Notes: generated from the sequence alone by a model not told the origin. DNA of 64,000 bases from Semisulcospira habei (GCA_036245525.1 BTPG01000003.1:163563107-163627106), one strand, 5' to 3'; positions 32,451 to 43,630 are shown, counted from the first letter of the stretch. Translations and numbers: made by a program.

Positions 32451-32700
32451 GCGTGCGTGCAATACACGCACCCTCATGACAGTCTTTATTGATATTTTCA
32501 CCGTAGCTCCGTAATCTTTATGTATGTCGCACAAGCCTGACTATCTGGGTGTTGAGTTCGCTTGCTCGAACAAGTTTCTCAGGCCTTCTCTTTCACAATC
32601 CAGCACGTGTATGACCACATTTGGGCCGCCCGCCGCCTGTCCGCAGTTGCCACAACTATCGTGAAAACAACGTTCAGCCGCACAAGCAAAACCCTTCAAT

Positions 32701-32769
32701 CTGCAAGAGGCATAGATTCTTATGAGCCCTTGCGAATGCAGGGGTTCATGAGAATCTATGCCTCTTGCA
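32701..32769. mobile_element. Family A hairpin only
   Basis: CTGCAAGAGGCATAGATTCT pairs with AGAATCTATGCCTCTTGCAA; ATTCT/AGAAT variant in both arms. Confidence 0.75.
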
Positions 32770-32915
32770 AACCGATACCGGCTTCAGCTGTTCTTAAGAT
32801 TCAGGAGTCGGTTTTTTTTTGTTAAGCGTACGACAGGATAAGTCTAGATCAACACTGACGAAGTTTGAAAACAAATTTCCGCAGGTAGGCGTTGCGGCGA
32901 TGGCGATGTTGCCGG

Positions 32916-32970
32916 TGAGCAAAAGGTCCTCGGGCCGACGTCCGCTCAGTGGAGGAGCTTTTGCTGACTT
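32916..32970. repeat. Family C element, inner arms deleted
   Basis: GTGAGCAAAAGGTCCTCGGG, then CGACGTCCGCTCAGTGG and AGGAGCTTTTGCTGAC. Confidence 0.6.
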
Positions 32971-33318
32971 TATTTTCCCCCTTACGATTCCTCATGGTGC
33001 AGACCTCCAGCCCCCCCCCCCCCCACCCCCTTTCACTTCCAGAGTCAAATGACCCGCGAAACACTGGCGTCGTTCCAAAGGTCTGGGGATTTGAGTAACG
33101 CGTCAGAACGTTCAAAACACCTTTTCATCGCTTTGTGTAATATGACAGTAATGTTCTTTGTTGACGTTCTAAAAGTGCAGAATGAATGATCACTTCCTCC
33201 TGTGCCAAATGTCACTTCATGTAGTGTGGCTCATAGACTACTAACTGTCTAGCTAGTACCCCTTGTCTGCCAGTCACTACGGCGCGGCAATTTGGTCGAA
33301 CTATAATTATTATCCCAT

Positions 33319-33523
33319 GTAACCCCAAGGGCGCATTTCCCAAATTGTGTACGTGTCATCTAACGACTATGTGCCTGTTGCAGGAGATGGCTCGACCGTG
33401 ATAATTCAAGGGTTGTGCCCGATTAGCTTGGCGTCTGATGGCGCCACGCTAATCTGGCACTACCCTTGAAATATCTCGGTCCATCCATCTCCTGCTGTAG
33501 TGCGGTGGAGTTAACTGGGTTAA
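33319..33523 (+). mobile_element. Family B3 element, diverged
   Basis: GTAACCCCAAGGGCGCATTT to GAGTTAACTGGGTTAA; the left TTAA is changed to GTAA and the arms carry unpaired changes. Confidence 0.75.
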
Positions 33524-33587
33524 TATCTCACGCATTTGACTGCAGGACTTTACAGAAACGCTCCGGTCACGCGTTAAAATGCTGAAG

Positions 33588-33692
33588 ACTGTTACACATA
33601 CCAAGGGGAATTACGCAGCGCTGGACAGACAAACAGTTACAGTTATGTGTACAGTTCTACCAGCGCTAGCCTCACCTATTTGGTTTGTGAGT
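33588..33692. repeat. Dispersed repeat L, rearranged copy
   Basis: ACACATACCAAGGGGAATTA and GACAGACAAACAGTTAC (direct) are followed by the reverse complement of the L head, GTACAGTTCTACCAGCGCTA to GGTTTGTGAG. Two parts are thus joined head to head. Confidence 0.6.
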
Positions 33693-33700
33693 GAAGACTG

Positions 33701-33878
33701 TTAACACCTTTCCTGCCGAGAACTGAAATTGAAAATCACCCAACAGCAAAAGGTATATAACCTCATGAGCTCCCACAGTTACGGGGGCTAACGAAGATCT
33801 ATGCCTCTTGCTAACACCACTTTAAATCCGTGCTTCTTGGTACTGTTTGACGTTGAAATAACAAAGATTTCAGAACCT
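33701..33878 (+). mobile_element. Family A element, right end missing
   Basis: TTAACACCTTTCCTGCCGAG; the tail stops after ACAAAGATTTCAGAACC. Confidence 0.75.
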
Positions 33879-34141
33879 CAACGAAAAGATAAAGAAAAAA
33901 ATACAAATTTAGCGGCCTACAAAATTAAGACATTATCCTGTGAATCAGAAAGACAAAAGTCACGACTTACTGGATTTTCGATACGTCTTCAGATCAAATA
34001 AATCTTTTCACCTAAAAGAAATATGTAATTCGTTCCGATACATCGCAATTTGTGAGCGACGTTTTCACGATACAGGTTTTATTTGACAGAACTGAACTTT
34101 TTCCTTTGTTGGCTGAAGCCTAGGAGTAAACTATTTTTATT

Positions 34142-34341
34142 TTATCCCTTTCGCTGGCGAGAATTTTAGGAAGGCATTCTAACTGCAAGAGACATAGATC
34201 CTCATGAGCACCCGCAATCGCGGGGGCTCATGAATATCTATGCCTTTTGCAGACACCCCTTTGTGTCCATGTCCCTTGAACAGCTGGGGCTCCAAAGAAT
34301 GCAGGAACATAAGCTGCGTTCGTTCGCAGTGAAGGGGTTAC
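34142..34341 (+). mobile_element. Family A element, ends worn
   Basis: TTATCCCTTTCGCTGGCGAG to GTTCGCAGTGAAGGGGTTAC, with an otherwise normal hairpin. Confidence 0.78.
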
Positions 34342-35300
34342 GTGTTGAAGAGGAACTGGGCCGCAGCCCAGAAGAGAGGTGAGCTCTTGGATTTCACTGC
34401 GAGACTCCATCCGCCGCCGAAAACGTAGGGAGTCGGCGGTACATTTGCAGATGTTGGTGCTTGTTACATTCCTGGAAGTGCAAATTGCTATCAACCAGTA
34501 AACACGCACACACCAATATGCAGGTATTGTAACTATGTGGCGAACAACTCAGGGTATATCAGCGTGAACTGCCTGTACCAAGACGTCCTGATTAACACAT
34601 ACAAGTACGATCTGGCGCGTCTAGTCAGCTGAAATTCCATCCGCCCTCCTTCGTAGCTCTCTCAAAAATGCAAGCACGCGGCAGTTTAACGAAAACCAAG
34701 TGCTGGCCCAAGTGCAACATGCAAGCAGCCTTCCCACCCCATCAACTAATCAAGCAGTTAAGCGAACAAGCAAGCAAGGGAAAAAAAAAAAAACAAATAC
34801 AAAGAGAGAACACCAACCAGCTAACCAAACAGCAATCAACCAACCACCCAAACAGCAGGCACCAACTAAACAATCAATCAGAAAAGCCTACAAACAGACT
34901 ACAAAGAAGAAAATGAAGCACAAAAGAGAGAAATAGGAGTAAAGAAAAAAATACCCCTCTCAACCACCCCCTCCCCCATACACATACACATACACCCACC
35001 CACACATACAAATAGCCCCTTCCCACCCACCCACCCCCACCCCCACCCACCAACTAAAAACACACACACAAAACAACATGAACAATAACAAAACAAAAAG
35101 CCAAAATCGCCGACGAAATCAGACAAACAAGAAAACAGACTGTAGCCAAGTAGCGATACTGATCAGCCTGCATTTTGTGCACGGAATCTACCTGTCTGGT
35201 GAAAACACCGATGCTACACGTGATGAGGTCTTTGACATCAGAGAAGTGGGAAAGGCATTATCCCGGCACCCATTTAGCTCTAACGTCCTACAGAAGGAGA
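34342..35300. other. Low-complexity, no gene
   Basis: A CAA/AACC-rich stretch at 34740-34920 and CACCCACC-rich stretch at 34960-35060 create lysine- and threonine-rich false frames. Confidence 0.55.
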
Positions 35301-35303
35301 CCG

Positions 35304-35493
35304 ATCGACTATGATAATTCAAGGGTGGTGCCAGAATAAGTCAGGTGACAACGAACACCCATTCAGTCTTGACGTCCTACAGATACATCGACCATGTCTG
35401 GTTCAAGGGTGGTGCCAGAAAAGCTGGGCGCCTGGAGGCGCCAAGCTATTCTGGCACCACCCTTGAACTATCATGGTCGATCTATCTCCTCGT
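35304..35493 (+). mobile_element. Two family B2 pieces side by side
   Basis: A left-arm fragment (GATCGACTATGATAATTCAA to CCAGAATAAG, 35304-35341) precedes a hairpin core at 35387-35493 with arms GGTTCAAGGGTGGTGCCAGA / TCTGGCACCACCCTTGAACT. Confidence 0.68.
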
Positions 35494-36086
35494 ATGCGGT
35501 CTTCAGAGGTTACTTGTTAATGAAGGAATTTCATCCTTCCGGCTCAAGGTGTGAAAAGTATATTCTTCTACGCCGCTTAAATCCTACATGTCTGCAAACA
35601 AACACCGCCCTGTCTCACCGGCTTTTGAACTGCTTGCACCGACGATTCTCTGCCTGTCTGTACAAATACCGACGTTTCCTGACATTCTGTTGAATCGAAC
35701 TGGAGTTCTAGGGAAAAAAAATATTCCACGTTAGCCTCTCAAAAACTCTCAAAGTGACCTACTCCGCGCGCAGAAGGTTAATAGTTGGTAATGTGGCCTT
35801 TATAAACATTCTTAACATGTCCCTGACGATAATGCTGGACAAAGGAGCTGGGTCAACTTATAAAGTTTGAATGTGGTGAACTGAGTGATTTTTCTGCTAA
35901 GTCTTCTCCCTTGTACGTAGAAGAGTTTTTTTTTCCCCGTGACACATAATGGGCAGCAGAAAACTCTTTACCTACTCACACGGATTGTGACAAGAAGGGT
36001 AAAAAAAAAAAAGTCTTAGTTTAGGCAAGACTAACATCCATGACCCGCTGTATCGGCAAATCCAGGCCAGCAGTGAAGCAGATCGC
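35494..36086. other. No recognised feature
   Basis: No repeat family or credible frame. GCTTGCACCGA near 35630 weakly recalls the repeat at 37185-37760. Confidence 0.4.
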
Positions 36087-36266
36087 TTAACTCATTCTAC
36101 CCCAAGACCGAAATCCCCAAATTTCGGCGGCGTCCTCTGAAGACTGCGCATTGCAGTGCAGGACACAGATCGACCATAATAGTTCAAGGGTGATGCCAGA
36201 ATCACCCTTGAACTATCATGGTCGATCCATATCTTGCTGTGGTGAGTCTAGGGTAGAATGAGTTAA
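36087..36266 (-). mobile_element. Family B element with hairpin apex deleted
   Basis: TTAACTCATTCTACCCC to GGGTAGAATGAGTTAA. GGTGATGCCAGA runs straight into ATCACCCTTGAAC, so about 35 bp at the palindrome centre are missing. Confidence 0.85.
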
Positions 36267-36279
36267 AGTAGATGTGTTT

Positions 36280-36345
36280 GCCGATCTGTGATTTTGGATC
36301 TTATTGTGTGAAACCTTGTTCCTAAAATCATCATAGACCAGCACT
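36280..36345. repeat. Family G palindrome, decayed
   Basis: GCCGATCTGTGATTTTGGAT opposite CTAAAATCATCATAGACCAG. Confidence 0.55.
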
Positions 36346-36482
36346 TAAGCAAACAACTACAGGATGCGTATCTGTTGACAGGAGTTTTCCGGCACGGCAT
36401 CATTTTGAACTTGAAGTGTAGTACCAAAGCTTTCAAAACTTTCAAAGTACGGGTGCTTCGCAAGGTGTTTGTGCAATGACCT

Positions 36483-36670
36483 GACACTTTCACTCCAGGG
36501 AAAACTTGAACACGACCCGACTGCAAGAGACAGGGGGGGGGGGGGTGCATGAAGATCTATGTCTTCGTGTCTCCATGTCCCTCTGTTCTAGACCGTTTGG
36601 GTTCTTTCGCGCTGGAATTAACAAAGGTTTCAGGAACATAATCTGCGTTCACTGGCAGTGGAGGGTTTAA
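36483..36670 (+). mobile_element. Family A element with G-tract apex
   Basis: CACTTTCACTCCAGGGAAAA to CACTGGCAGTGGAGGGTTTAA. The hairpin is replaced by a run of 14 G after GCAAGAGACA. Shares its last TTAA with the next element. Confidence 0.72.
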
Positions 36671-36935
36671 CCCTTTTAGCCCCAAGGTACCATTTTTCAA
36701 ACTTTGGAGGTGTTGCCTAATGACGATGTACCAGTTGCAGGAGATGGATTGACCATGATAATTCAAGGGTAGTACCAGTTTAGCTTGGCGTCTGGAGATC
36801 GATTGACCATGATAATTCATGGGTAGTGCCAGATTAGCTTGGCGCCTTCAGGCGCCAAGCTATTCTGGCACTACCCTTGAATTATCATGATCAATCCATC
36901 TCAGAGCTGTAGGGACTCGGGTCTAAATGGGTTAA
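36667..36935 (+). mobile_element. Family B3 element with duplicated left arm
   Basis: TTAACCCTTTTAGCCCCAAG to GGTCTAAATGGGTTAA. The block GATTGACCATGATAATTCA to TTAGCTTGGCG occurs twice in a row (about 36746-36793 and 36799-36844) before one right arm. Confidence 0.82.
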
Positions 36936-37008
36936 TGGTCTCACAAGCCAGTTATAGCGACGCAACTGCATCTGTGGCATCAGTTTGAACTTCTTGTACC
37001 ACCCGAGA

Positions 37009-37112
37009 GCGCAAAAGGTCATCGGGCCCACGTCGGCCGCCGTTTGCCCGCGCACGGCTGTGCGCCCGCCAACGCCGGCCGAAGTCGGCCCGATGGCCTT
37101 TTGCGCATTGGG
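37009..37112. mobile_element. Family C palindrome, full length
   Basis: GCGCAAAAGGTCATCGGGCC opposite GGCCCGATGGCCTTTTGCGC, with CGCGCACGGCTGTGCG at the apex. Confidence 0.82.
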
Positions 37113-37184
37113 TGGATGCCAGACGCGTCTATTTCCTCCGACGCGGCTCAGATCAATTTTGTGTGTGTGTGTGTGTGTGCAGAG

Positions 37185-37760
37185 AAGTGCACATTGCATC
37201 ATTCTGACTTGCCTGCACGAAAATGTTCCACTTCAGATACAGCGGCAGAAGCTAATCTGGTATATGATTTTTCCGCATCAGTCAACACTACCTGGTGTTT
37301 GTGTCACAAACGTGAGTCCGGCCTGGATAAACCATCAGCACACGTAATTTTGAGTCCAAAGCCGTCTTTTACGACTCTCAAATTAGACTGCAAACAACTG
37401 CACTGCACCATTTTGACTTGCTTGCACCAAAGCTGTTTCGCTGGTGTACGCAAAGCATTAGAAAGATAAACAGGTGTATTGCACTCATCAGCTCTAAAGT
37501 GCATAGTGTTTGCGCTACACATCTCGTAAAATCTTGTCCCAAAGCGTTCAAGTACAGATAGTTTAGGAGATGTTTATGAGATCTGAGTCGTGGGTATGCC
37601 ATCAATTTTGCAAGTTAAACGTGTGTATTGCGACTTTAAAATCAGGTCTTCAAGCAACTGCATTGAATCATTTTGACTCGCTTGCACCAAAAGCCGGCTT
37701 TTCAGTGGAAGCTAAACAGGTGTATGTTAAGCATCAGATCCAAAGTGCACGGCAGAGGCA
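37185..37760 (+). repeat. Three diverged units of an unknown repeat
   Basis: The motif TGCACCATTTTGACTTGCTT with GCACCAAA recurs near 37188, 37399 and 37660. Around it are CAAGCAACTGCATTG-like and AAACAGGTGTAT-like text. Spacing is about 210-260 bp. Confidence 0.55.
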
Positions 37761-37831
37761 TTGGCCTCGCGTAGAGTTCTCAAAGTTCAGATCTGCCACC
37801 TTTCTTGATAAACTGGTGAGGCAGGGATAAC

Positions 37832-38049
37832 TTAACCCCTTCAGTGACAGTGGATGCGGAACCGTGACATCCACTACGAAACTTCAACGTCAAAAATCCC
37901 CAACCGCCACATGGACACGGTGCACATATTAAGAGGTTTCATCAAGAGGCATAGATCCTTATGCGCCCCCGCAACTGCGGAGGCTCATGAGGATCTACAC
38001 CTCTAGCATTTGGGTGCTGTTCAATTCTTCTCTGCAGTGAAGGGGTTAA
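37832..38049 (-). mobile_element. Family A element, reversed, full length
   Basis: TTAACCCCTTCAGTGACAGT to CTGCAGTGAAGGGGTTAA, with the tail text (CAACGTCAAAAATCCCC) first. Confidence 0.85.
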
Positions 38050-38098
38050 TTTGTTCAGGACACAGCATAAAGGCACGTATCCAAATTCCTTAGGCTCG

Positions 38099-38160
38099 CG
38101 TCACTGCACGCCAGCTGCAGCCGGGGTTCGGCACGATGACTTTTTGAGCACTGGGTCAGA
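38099..38160. repeat. Decayed family C half
   Basis: CACGATGACTTTTTGAGCAC and TGGGTCAG match a right C end; the left part is barely recognisable. Confidence 0.4.
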
Positions 38161-38880
38161 CCTAACGAGTTTTGAGCCTTCATGGCCACAACCTGCAGCG
38201 TGACGCAGTTTGCTCTTGGCAGTGAAATTAAACAGTTACCTGCATCTTATCATTGTATCACGATCTGGTATACATGTAAGCCGTGCGTTTCACGTTTTTT
38301 AGTTCCTGTTTCCTGTCCTTTAATTTTCTTTTTTGTCCTCTGTGTGAACCGGATATACACTTGATGATTCCCATTCGTGTCCGGCCGGAAATCGGAGGCA
38401 CCGGAAGTCTTTCCGGCTTAAAATAGAACGCCGGATTGCGATTATCTCTGTTGCCTACAAATGACTCTGTGTCCGCTATCTTACGCCCGCCTAACACTCG
38501 TCTCCATCTTTTTACATGGCACTGGTACTCGCACAACCAAACGAGGACTTTCAATATATAGATCAGTCCTACGTACCGACAGTCCTACGTATCATTAGTC
38601 CTACTTATTTATCCAATGCCATACGCTCCAAATACAAATTTTCATCTGAGACTGAGACACATCTGGTCTTTACTGGTTTGAAACATGTGGTAATTTCTAA
38701 GAATGTAAAGACTTATTATATTAATTCAGGATTTAATATTGATATATTGTTATGTCGTGAAGTATGAGAAGACGTGCCGTCTCACGACTGACATAAATTT
38801 TGGGTTCTGAACAACCTCATCTCCATTTGAATGGATCGTTGAATGTGACCGAAGTAAGTACTCCGTACCCAGCCTGCAAG

Positions 38881-38973
38881 CCCATGAGTACCGAGGTGGG
38901 GCCGACACGGGCCCCAGATAGCCACAAGCAAACCACGCATAGCCCGCGTCCGCCCCACCTCGGTACACATGGG
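38881..38973. mobile_element. Palindrome I
   Basis: CCCATGAGTACCGAGGTGGG and CCCACCTCGGTACACATGGG form 32-base arms with about three mismatches around a 29-base loop. One copy only. Confidence 0.7.
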
Positions 38974-39208
38974 CTTTCTAGGTAGGGATTTGAAATACTT
39001 TTATTTTTTTTAAAAACCAATTAATGCATTCGTTATTGGAAAATATCGCTTCTCCGATGAGTTAATTCGCATCATATTCCAGTGCCTTGCTGGAGTTTGG
39101 AGCCTTTGAAATCTGGTGCAAAACTTGACTGAAGTTTTTGTAACCCGGAGTGCAGCGTAGGTTCAGCTGTCTGGGGCATGTGCTGTCCCTCGGCCAGCCA
39201 CTTTTACT

Positions 39209-39257
39209 TGCAACTGACATAGATTCTCATGCGGGCTCATGAAACCAACGTCTATTG
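39209..39257. repeat. Decayed family A hairpin
   Basis: TTGCAACTGACATAGATTCT with GCGGGCTCATGAAACC; short and mismatched. Confidence 0.5.
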
Positions 39258-39430
39258 CACACAGAGATCGATTCTACTTGTTGCGGCCTCAGACCGAGGG
39301 GATTTTAGGGGCTGAAGTGAGCAGGAAATGTTTTAAAGCCCTTAGGGCACCTGCCATGTCTAGATGTGGGGAAACGTGTGTTTTGACGGAGAAGTTGGGG
39401 TGGGACGGAGCAAGGGGGAGGAAGAGGAGA

Positions 39431-39431
<1 letters not shown>

Positions 39432-39526
<95 letters not shown>
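39432..39526. repeat. (GA)n followed by (ATG)n
   Basis: About 32 GA units run directly into ten ATG units. Confidence 0.96.
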
Positions 39527-39527
<1 letters not shown>

Positions 39528-39627
39528 ACTTTTTTTATTCAGGATAAAGTTTTAGGCATGCAAATGCCTGTTTTACAAACTGTCCTGTTAATCTACACAC
39601 ATCAAATATACATCGACACACATAAAT

Positions 39628-39631
<4 letters not shown>

Positions 39632-39708
<77 letters not shown>
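39632..39708. repeat. (GA)n microsatellite
   Basis: About 38 units, immediately upstream of a LINE remnant. Confidence 0.97.
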
Positions 39709-39712
<4 letters not shown>

Positions 39713-40154
39713 TATTTTTTATAACGCACATATTCAATACTATATAGATTATGCTTCCAGAGTTTGGGATGGATGTAGCGATGTGTGCATACAAAGGCTT
39801 AATGCTCTTCACCGTAGGGCAGCCAAATTAATCCACCCGCATAGTAAAGAAAGCACCGTCGACCGATTCAAAGCCCTCGACATGCTGCCTCTGCGTAAGT
39901 TACTCATGTACAATAAAGGCGTACTTATATTTAAAATCTACCACTCTAAAACGCCTAGTTATCTAAAAGATCTATATTTAGCCCTGCTCATACGCCATAT
40001 AAAACGGCGAAGAACAATCTATCCATACCAAGGCCGCGCCTCGATATATTCAAAACTAGTTCGTCTTGCTAAGGAGCCAAGCTATGGAATTTGTGTCTTT
40101 GTCCACATTCATGGCCCGCTTATTTCGGCAGCTAAAAGAAACTTGGGCCAATAG
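39713..40154 (+). pseudogene. LINE reverse transcriptase C-terminal remnant
   Basis: After the GA array the frame reads AHIQYYIDYASRVWDGCS, RLNALHRRAAKLIHPHSKES, then MLPLRKLLMYNKGVLIFKIY and a stop at 40152-40154. The YIDYASxVWDG and LHRRAAKLI blocks are standard in the region after the polymerase core of Jockey/CR1/I-like LINEs. The polymerase itself is missing. About 145 codons are open without a break. An AATAAAGTTTCATTTCATTT tail at 40549-40568 may be the distal 3' end, with a GT array between. Confidence 0.8.
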
Positions 40155-40269
40155 TTGTGTAGTTGTGTCGGCGTGAATAGAGCGTCTTGAGTTGTATTGC
40201 TGAGCTGAATTTGTTGGTGCTGTTACTGTTCAAACTAAGTTTTTAACGTTCATGTTTAAATCAGGTTCT

Positions 40270-40270
<1 letters not shown>

Positions 40271-40330
<60 letters not shown>

Positions 40331-40339
40331 CGCGCGCGC

Positions 40340-40409
<70 letters not shown>
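40271..40409. repeat. (GT)n microsatellite with GC interruptions
   Basis: GT units broken by a GTGCGTGCGCGCG run at about 40326-40345. Confidence 0.97.
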
Positions 40410-40645
40410 CTGCTAAATTAGTCTTTTTGATGATTACGTTTTGCCTTTCCATTTTTATTAGTTTTTAGTCACGCGCGTGTAAGTGTTGTGTGAGTGCGTG
40501 TGCAAGGACATGATTGAAAAAAGGTCTGTGTACAGGTCATGTCCTTGAGAAATAAAGTTTCATTTCATTTCTCTCTCACTCACATGACGACGCTGGCCTA
40601 TGATTATGAGACGTCTACACTGATAGTTTTCGACTGAGGCGATAG

Positions 40646-40737
40646 TTAACCCTGTGGCCGTCGGTAGCACTTTTTGTCGCGATGATTCCTGCAGGAATCA
40701 TCGCGACAAAAAGCGCTACCGACGGCCAAAGATTTAA
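40646..40737. mobile_element. Family E palindrome, near perfect
   Basis: TTAACCCTGTGGCCGTCGGT and ACCGACGGCCAAAGATTTAA. GTCGCGATGATTCCTGCAGG is its own mirror around CCTGCAGG. The variant GGCCGTCGG/CCGACGGCC is in both arms. Confidence 0.87.
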
Positions 40738-40867
40738 GTTGATCAGGAAGCATTATGATCTATAACTCTCATTTCCTACCTGCAAATTTTCAGCTGCAAA
40801 TAAGAAAAGAATGAGTCCAGCAAAAGCTAATGCGTGTCTGGAGAAGAAAAAAAAAACAAACCCACGT

Positions 40868-41517
40868 TTAACCCCTTCCCAGCTAATGGCGATACCTGTC
40901 TGCGGAAAAGACGCATAACTAATAATAATTATAAAAAAAATTACGGTATTTATAATGCCCTTATCTTATAATAATTATAACTCACAACTCTCCCACGCAA
41001 GCGCACGCTTAGACAACGGCTCGCGTACCACAAAAAGTGAAATACATTACGACAGTCGACTTGGGGTGGTGAGTGTGGTGATATAGTGCTAGAACTGTTG
41101 AAAGAGGTGAGTTTTGAGGGCGGACTGGAAGGAGGAGAGAGAGTGTTTCTGACGGAGAGAGAGTGGAAGAGTGTTCCAGGCGGATGGACCGTATACAGAG
41201 AAGGAGCAGGGGCCGAAAGTGCTGAGTTTGGTGCGGGGGATGTGGAGGCGGAGAGGGTCGGAGGCGGAGCGGAGGGAGCGGGGAGGAGTGTAGGGGTGAA
41301 GTAAGTTGGAGAGATAGGCAGGGGCGCAGTTGTTCAGGGATTTGTGGCAGAGAGACAGAAACTTGTATTGGATGCGTTGGGGGATGGGAAGCCAGTGAAG
41401 GAGCCGGGTTTGAGCAGGGGAGTGATGTGGTCGGATTTTTTCTTTCTGAGGACGAGGCGTAACTACGCTTATTTTCCGAGGGCGGAACGGTATCGTGAGT
41501 AGCAGTCAAGGGGTTAT
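40868..41517. mobile_element. TTAA element K carrying a nested repeat
   Basis: TTAACCCCTTCCCAGCTAAT and, on the reverse strand, ATAACCCCTTGACTGCTACT. GCGATACC and ACGATACC, then GGAAAAGACGCATAACTA and GGAAAATAAGCGTAGTTACG, continue the inverted match for about 60 bases. Between them lies foreign sequence. Confidence 0.6.
40918..41460. repeat. Long G-rich dispersed repeat inside K
   Basis: Opens with AATAATAATTATAAAAAAAA and TTACGGTATTTATAATGCCC, then a purine-rich body: GTGAGTTTTGAGGGCGGACT, TGGAAGAGTGTTCCAGGCGG, GGGATGGGAAGCCAGTGAAG. I recall this text as a repeat seen in many animal genomes but cannot name its family. A 216-codon reverse frame over it is not a host gene. Confidence 0.5.
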
Positions 41518-41978
41518 GCGAAGTCCAGACCACACTAAGTGTTTGTAGAACTATGCAATTAAAATACCACGAAGAAAGATGATTGACGCTCAGAACTGCA
41601 AGGACAAAGCGTTCGTCCTTGATATTCTGAACGTGTTTGGTTAGATGCTTATCCCTCACTGAGTGAAAATACGAGTGCCTGAGTCACTGAGTCATACGGA
41701 AATGATGATGTGATCGTGCACATGCGGAGTAGCACGTACATTGAAGACATTTGACGGCATACTGATGATTCAGTTCATTGACAAAGACCTCTATGAAGGA
41801 TGTGCCGGGGGCCATGTTTGATGAGAACATTTCTTGGCAGACAAGCTGTCGAAGTAACTGACAAGTCTGACAATCGTTTGACATCTTCTTGACTGACGTA
41901 CACTGATGGTCACTGTTCAGTCCTACTGTGTAAGGACGTGGTGGTGTTGGGGTGGTGGGGGGTTAGGGTGTGGAAGGT
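41518..41978. other. No recognised feature
   Basis: No repeat family or credible frame seen. Confidence 0.5.
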
Positions 41979-42046
41979 GCTGGTCTGTGAATGTGGACCT
42001 TATGACTTCTTGTCTTAAGGTCCAACATCACAAGTGAGCACACACG
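41979..42046. mobile_element. Family G palindrome
   Basis: GGTGCTGGTCTGTGAATGTG opposite CAACATCACAAGTGAGCACA, with GACCTTATGAC/TTAAGGTC. Confidence 0.65.
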
Positions 42047-42737
42047 TGTCGCTTAACCCCTTCCTTGAAGTCTTCTATAATTCAACACCAAAGAGCCACA
42101 GCCACAGCCACTTGATCCGAGAAACATCAATGTCTTTTGCATTTTGGCGCATTGATCGCTCGCGCCGCGGAACTGACCAGCCACCCTGCCGCTTCACTGT
42201 ACTCAGCTTCCGTGTCTGGCAGCTCGCGGCTAACTCGACTGAAGGGTTTGAATTACCATTGTTGATCTTTTTCCTGAACTGTAATGCAATCTTTAGAAGA
42301 GAGGCCAGAAAGTTGAGGAATTGCGATTGACTGACCTGAGCTTAGTGCTGTGATGCTCCTTTGGGGGATATTCTGATGTATTTCATACGCAGACTTTTTT
42401 TTAAAAAACAATTTTATAATCATCATGTCAGTTTAATGTGTAAGTCACAGCATAACCACGTGAAGTGCCAGGCACAGCTTGCAGGAGATATTCCCGGTGA
42501 GGTCATCAATGAATTATTGTCTTGATATATGCAGCCCTTCCCTTAACTATTCTTCATTCATTCCCCTTCTCAGTCCCTTTTTTGCAAGGGGAGCGGGAGC
42601 GATGTGGGATGGGGGTGGGTGCAGGGAGCGTATTGCGGCGAATTACATGTTGCGAGAAAGAAAGTTCGTTTCATCGGCCACTCACACGCCGCATCGAACC
42701 ATGCACTACCAGGCGCCCTGCACTCTTTGTCTACACG
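42047..42737. other. No recognised gene
   Basis: Starts with TTAACCCCTTCCTTGAAGTC (42054), which could be a worn TTAA-element end. Frames near 42479-42801 are short and lack motifs. Confidence 0.4.
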
Positions 42738-42799
42738 AGTGCTGGTCTATGATTTTCGTCCTTATGGCCTGAGGCGCCCACAATCACAGACCAGCACAT
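42738..42799. mobile_element. Family G palindrome
   Basis: GAGTGCTGGTCTATGATTTT opposite CACAATCACAGACCAGCACA. Confidence 0.72.
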
Positions 42800-42876
42800 A
42801 GGGGTGAATTAAGGGACAAAAACCCTTTATTTCCGCCTTTCCGCACTCCAGTGAGCTATCCTATTGCATTAGTGGA

Positions 42877-43093
42877 TTAACTCATTCAGCCCTGACGCAC
42901 TACAGCAGGAGATGGGTCGACCATGATAATTCAAGGGTAGTGCCAGATTAGCTTGGCGCCTGTCGGCGCCAAGCTAATCTGGCACCACCCTTGAATTATC
43001 ATGGTCGATCCATCTCCTGCGGCAACATGTGCATAGTCGTTAGATGACGCCTCCAAAATTTGGGAAATACGTGCGTCGGGTTGAATGAGTTAC
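42877..43093 (-). mobile_element. Family B3 element, reversed, full length
   Basis: TTAACTCATTCAGCCCTGAC to CGGGTTGAATGAGTTAC. Arms GGGTAGTGCCAGATTAGC / GCTAATCTGGCACCACCC have one unpaired subfamily position. Confidence 0.87.
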
Positions 43094-43439
43094 TGAATCT
43101 CTTGCAGCAAACCAACGACCACAAAAAGGTTTCTTGGCCTATTTTTTTTTTTCTTGCCGACTCAGTCTAGACAAAGCCTTTTTCAAGTTCACCCTGGTAG
43201 TCAAGGTAGAGAGCAGCACAAGGCGTAACTGTAGAGCAAACGAAACCGCAATAAAAAAAAAAAAAAAAAACTCAAACAAGAACACGCGGAATACCTGCCT
43301 GCTTTATTCATATAGCACACAAAAATCGAGTTTTGGCAACATATTTCCTTCGGCCGAAGCGAGTGGCAATAATAGAGGACACGATAACACACTTGCTCTT
43401 GAAAATTGTCTTGAAAAAAAAAGAAAAAAAAAAAGCTAA

Positions 43440-43556
43440 AGTTATTCGTATCTCTTGGCTTGACTTCGCGAACGAAGATTTTATAGGAGTTGCCCACGAC
43501 GTCTGCAGACTTGTTCGTGGCTGCGGAGGCCAATCCGAGACAGGCAGGTTCGACCG
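43440..43556 (-). mobile_element. 3' fragment of the LINE seen at 18705-21850
   Basis: GGCTTGACTTCGCGAACGAA to AGGCAGGTTCGACCG matches 18715-18824 with few differences. On the reverse strand it still encodes SRIGLRSHEQVCRRRG, the zinc-knuckle end. It is only about 115 bp. Confidence 0.82.
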
Positions 43557-43599
43557 TATACATATACATATAAAATCCCCCCTCCCTCCCCCACCCCCC

Positions 43600-43630
<31 letters not shown>

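Noticed and set aside
41009..41659. 216-codon proline/leucine-rich reverse frame
   Set aside because: It lies over the G-rich dispersed repeat at 40918-41460 and shows no domain.
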